NCBI GenBank assembly: GCA_946405645.1
Contig: CAMJHW010000061.1
Span: 1 to 8,210 of the forward strand
From: an uncultured Bacteroidales bacterium
Lineage (GTDB): Bacteria > Bacteroidota > Bacteroidia > Bacteroidales > UBA932
Direction: 5' to 3'
Length of the DNA stretch: 8,210 bases
Below are positions 5,506-8,210 of this stretch, piece after piece. A program made the translations under genes and the position numbers. The stretch's first letter is position 1. Every line of letters starts with the position of its first letter. The notes beneath the pieces are model-generated. The model was not told where the DNA came from. It did no database searches and saw nothing but the letters and a program-made list of their open reading frames with translations.

Positions 5506-7023
5506 ATGAAGATCAAATCAATCATTACTGCCGTATTCCTCATGGGGACGGCGGTCTGCGCCTTCGGCCAGAAGTACTACTGCAATCCCCTCCCGATGCC
5601 TATCGGCCAGGGAGGCAATGCAAGCGGTGACGTTACTGTCCTCGAGGAGGGCGGCAAGTATTACATGTGCTGCACGGGCGGCGGCATGTGGGTGTCCGAC
5701 GACCTCCTGAACTGGGAGTTCCACGCAGTGGAGCACATCCCGGTGGCTCCGGACCTTGTCAAGTTCAACGGAAAGTTCTACCTCACCGGCAACAGCGACC
5801 ACGTATATGTCGCCGACAATCCCCTCGGTCCCTACACCGACCTCGGCCTTTTCAAGAATACGGGTCCCGTGGAGAACGGATGGAACGGAGGCTTCGACAC
5901 CAAGATATTCATCGATGACGACAACCAGCCTTACCTGTTCTGGCCGGGACGCGGCATCAGCGGCATCTATGGCGTCAAGCTCAATCCCAATGACATGACC
6001 GAGTTCATGGACAAACCCACGCATCTGTTCGGTTTCAACCCTATGCACGCCTGGGAGCGCTACGGCGAGATGAACGAATATCCCGGAGTCGCCTGGATCG
6101 AAGGTCCCTGGGTCATCAAGAGGAACGGTATCTACTATCTGGAGTATTCCGCTTCCGGCACCCAGTGGAAGACCTATGCAGAAGGCTACTACACCGCCAC
6201 CTCCCCGCTCGGACCATACACCTATGCTCCCAACAACCCCCTGCTCAGGAAGACCGAGGGACTCGTCACCGGCACCGCCCACGGATCCATCGTTAAGCTC
6301 AAGGACAAGGATGAGTGGTGGCAGTTCTACACCATAGTGCTCTCCAATCCTCCCGGGGGACGCCGCATCGGTATGGACAAGGTCGAGTTCGACTCCGACG
6401 GACTGATGTACTGCACCGTCACCGACACTCCACAGCCGGCTCCGGGTACCGTCGCAAAGAAGGACGTTCCCGCTTCCATCCCGGTCACCATCAACAAGAT
6501 GAACGCCATGAACGCCCTGTCGAAGTTCTCGTCGCAGCAGAACGGATTCCCCGCGGCGTTCGCCGTGGACAACTACAGCGGAACCGTTTGGATGCCCGAG
6601 GCAACTGATGCACAGCCTGCCATCACAGTCGAGCTCTCCCCCGCCACCCGCTTCGATGTCGTCCAACATTTCACCGTGGACGCCATGCGCGTGATGTTCG
6701 GCGGAGGCGGCAGGCGCGGCTTCGGCGCAGCGCAGGTACTTCCCGTTTACAAGTACAAACTTGAGGTATCGCAGGACGGCGAAAAGTTCGACACCGTCCT
6801 GGACAAGACCGGCAACACCGACTCCAAAGACACCATCTTCGAAGAGTTCAAACCCGTCAACTGCCGTTTCGTAAGGCTGACGGTGACCGACTGGCCCAAG
6901 AACAGTCCCCTGGGCATCATCGACTTCACAGTATTCGGGTATCCCGACGGATGGGATGCCGCGGCAGTGGCTACCCCTACTTTCTCCAACCTGCCTCTTG
7001 ACAGGGAAGTAACAAGAAGATAA
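5506..7023 (+). CDS. Exported GH43 glycoside hydrolase with C-terminal F5/8-type domain
   Basis: This 505-residue protein starts with a signal peptide (residues 1-21, likely cleaved before Gln22 at A-F-G). A five-bladed propeller GH43 domain spans about residues 23-305. Likely catalytic residues fit the family layout: base Asp42 (A-S-G-D-V-T-V-L), the pKa-tuning Asp131 (G-G-F-D-T-K-I-F-I-D-D-D) and acid Glu199 (W-I-E-G-P-W-V-I-K). His259 in T-G-T-A-H-G matches the conserved propeller His. Residues about 330-478 form a discoidin/F5-8C-like domain, typically carbohydrate-binding, interrupted by a glycine/arginine-rich loop (398-408). GH43 enzymes are mostly alpha-L-arabinofuranosidases, beta-xylosidases, arabinanases or exo-galactanases; subfamily and substrate cannot be set by eye. 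The next gene, a GH27 enzyme, begins nine bases on, so the two form an operon that likely strips side chains from a plant polysaccharide. No promoter consensus was found in the 54-base upstream gap. Confidence 0.9.
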   Translation: MKIKSIITAVFLMGTAVCAFGQKYYCNPLPMPIGQGGNASGDVTVLEEGGKYYMCCTGGGMWVSDDLLNWEFHAVEHIPVAPDLVKFNGKFYLTGNSDHVYVADNPLGPYTDLGLFKNTGPVENGWNGGFDTKIFIDDDNQPYLFWPGRGISGIYGVKLNPNDMTEFMDKPTHLFGFNPMHAWERYGEMNEYPGVAWIEGPWVIKRNGIYYLEYSASGTQWKTYAEGYYTATSPLGPYTYAPNNPLLRKTEGLVTGTAHGSIVKLKDKDEWWQFYTIVLSNPPGGRRIGMDKVEFDSDGLMYCTVTDTPQPAPGTVAKKDVPASIPVTINKMNAMNALSKFSSQQNGFPAAFAVDNYSGTVWMPEATDAQPAITVELSPATRFDVVQHFTVDAMRVMFGGGGRRGFGAAQVLPVYKYKLEVSQDGEKFDTVLDKTGNTDSKDTIFEEFKPVNCRFVRLTVTDWPKNSPLGIIDFTVFGYPDGWDAAAVATPTFSNLPLDREVTRR

Positions 7024-7032
7024 ACTGCTTAT

Positions 7033-8210
7033 ATGAAAAGACTTATCATACTCCTGACGGCCGCCGCGCTGCTTGCTGCCGGCATCGAAGCCGGAGCTCA
7101 GCGGCCCCGTCCCAATGCCAACCTCCCCAAGTGGGAAGGTGTGGCCGACACCCCCCAGATGGGCTGGAGTTCCTGGAACTGCTTCATGACCGATATCAAC
7201 GAGGATCTGATCAAGGCTACTGCAGAAGCTATGGTGGAGCTTGGACTCGTAGATGCCGGATACGTCTATCTCAACCTCGATGACGGATGGCACGGAGAGC
7301 GTGACGAGAACGGATTCATCCACGAAGACCTTGAGAAATTCCCTTCCGGGATGAAGGCCCTCGCCGACTACCTGCACGGTAAAGGGCTCAAGCTCGGCAT
7401 CTACAGCGACGCCGGCAACTTCACCTGCGCCTGCTACTCCGGCAGCCTCGGACACGAGTACCAGGATGCCATCACGTACGCCGCCTGGGGAGTAGATTAC
7501 CTGAAATACGACTGGTGCTTCACCAACGACGTAAACCCCAAGGGCGCCTATACCCTGATGCGCAACGCACTGCGCAAGGCCGGAAGGCCCATCTTCTTCA
7601 GCATGTGCGAATGGGGTTCGAACAAGCCGTGGGAATGGGCTGCCGACGTGGGACATTCCTGGAGGACTACCGGCGACATCGGACCTGCATTCCTGCCCGT
7701 GGAGACCAGCTATGATGAGAACGGACGCCGCAGGTGGAAGCCCCAGAGCGTGCTTGAGATCATCGACAAGAACGAGCCTCTGAGGCAGTATGCCGGCCCC
7801 GGCCACTGGAACGACCCGGACATGCTCGAGGTCGGAAACAACATTACCGTAGACGGAGTCTATTACGAGATGACGGACAGCGAGGACAGGGCGCATTTCA
7901 CCATGTGGTGCATGATGGCTGCTCCCCTCATCCTCGGCAACGACCTAACCAAGATCACCCCCGAGACCCTGGAGATCATCCGTAACAAGGACATGATCGC
8001 CGTCGACCAGGATCCTCTCGGCATCCAGGGACTGCGCCTGAGGAACGAAGACAATCTCCAGTACTGGTTCAAGCCGCTCGTCGGCGGCGCCTGGGCATTC
8101 TGTATCATGAATACCGGAGAAGAGGACAGGGTGCTCCCCCTCGACTGGCCGGCCCTGGAGGTCAATGACGAGCTCAGCGGCCGCAGCACTGACTTCGCCT
8201 CGACCAACTA
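7033..8210 (+). CDS. Exported GH27 alpha-galactosidase-like enzyme, 3' end outside window
   Basis: The frame is open from ATG 7033 to the right edge, giving 392 residues with no stop. A signal peptide (about 1-22, cleavage likely after A-G-A before Gln23) marks it for export. The (beta/alpha)8 GH27 domain is clear: M-G-W-S-S-W-N (43-49), N-L-D-D-G-W (81-86), L-G-I-Y-S-D-A-G (121-128), Y-L-K-Y-D-W-C (156-162) with nucleophile Asp160, C-E-W-G (192-195), W-R-T-T-G-D-I (210-216) with acid/base Asp215, and G-P-G-H-W-N-D-P-D-M-L (255-265). A C-terminal beta domain starts near residue 335 and appears nearly complete. The family releases terminal alpha-galactose, with some members acting on alpha-N-acetylgalactosamine or beta-L-arabinopyranose, so substrate is uncertain. 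It follows the GH43 gene by nine bases in the same reading frame and is surely co-transcribed. Extra C-terminal domains beyond the window cannot be excluded. Confidence 0.94.
   Translation, partial: MKRLIILLTAAALLAAGIEAGAQRPRPNANLPKWEGVADTPQMGWSSWNCFMTDINEDLIKATAEAMVELGLVDAGYVYLNLDDGWHGERDENGFIHEDLEKFPSGMKALADYLHGKGLKLGIYSDAGNFTCACYSGSLGHEYQDAITYAAWGVDYLKYDWCFTNDVNPKGAYTLMRNALRKAGRPIFFSMCEWGSNKPWEWAADVGHSWRTTGDIGPAFLPVETSYDENGRRRWKPQSVLEIIDKNEPLRQYAGPGHWNDPDMLEVGNNITVDGVYYEMTDSEDRAHFTMWCMMAAPLILGNDLTKITPETLEIIRNKDMIAVDQDPLGIQGLRLRNEDNLQYWFKPLVGGAWAFCIMNTGEEDRVLPLDWPALEVNDELSGRSTDFASTN

Noticed and set aside
5518..7896. Very long (792-codon) open frame antisense to the GH43 and GH27 genes
   Set aside because: Its codons lie exactly opposite the sense codons of both genes, which share one frame. 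Antisense stops would need TTA, CTA or TCA sense codons, which this GC-rich genome avoids. The translation shows no domain, and the sense genes have clear family motifs.

Overview
The window looks like a chromosomal segment of a Bacteroidota member, probably Bacteroidales, with moderately high GC coding sequence. Three things support this. Two promoter-like sites match the Bacteroides-type sigma consensus (TTTG, 19-20 bases, TAnnTTTG). Start codons lack clear Shine-Dalgarno sites. The gene set (a DUF4837-type lipoprotein next to rseP, dxr and an M23-like membrane protein) has the character of that phylum. Genus cannot be set from the sequence; a Rikenellaceae-like or uncultured gut/rumen Bacteroidales is a guess from base composition.

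Minus strand, 4453 down to 1: an envelope and isoprenoid cluster, read in the order M23-like protein, dxr, rseP, DUF4837 lipoprotein. The genes are packed very tightly (1-base overlap, 7-base overlap, 11-base gap), which suggests one operon with translational coupling. Past its end, an AT-rich stretch carries a well-matched promoter and the first 48 bases of a tRNA-Glu(UUC), cut by the left edge of the window.

Plus strand, 4441 to 5451: a divergent housekeeping pair, ruvX and def, overlapping by four bases (ATGA). A consensus promoter overlaps the first codons of the opposing M23-like gene and would start transcription at or within a few bases of the ruvX ATG, so a leaderless mRNA is plausible. 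An AT-rich island inside ruvX contains an 18-base inverted repeat and a -7-like site pointing the other way. It is a weak candidate for the control region of the minus-strand operon.

Plus strand, 5506 to the right edge: a carbohydrate-degrading pair, an exported GH43 enzyme with a C-terminal F5/8-type (discoidin/CBM32-like) domain and, nine bases later, an exported GH27 alpha-galactosidase-like enzyme that runs off the window. Together they point to release of arabinose/xylose and galactose (or similar) side chains from plant polysaccharide in the periplasm or at the cell surface. No susC/susD or sensor gene is visible.

Most unusual points: the M23-like protein has lost its zinc-binding residues and the loop before the HxH motif, so it is probably a non-catalytic LytM domain; the ruvX-def transcript may be leaderless; and a palindrome with a possible divergent promoter lies inside ruvX. 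I see no CRISPR array, insertion sequence, phage gene or defence system, and no gene-free stretch longer than about 130 bases.
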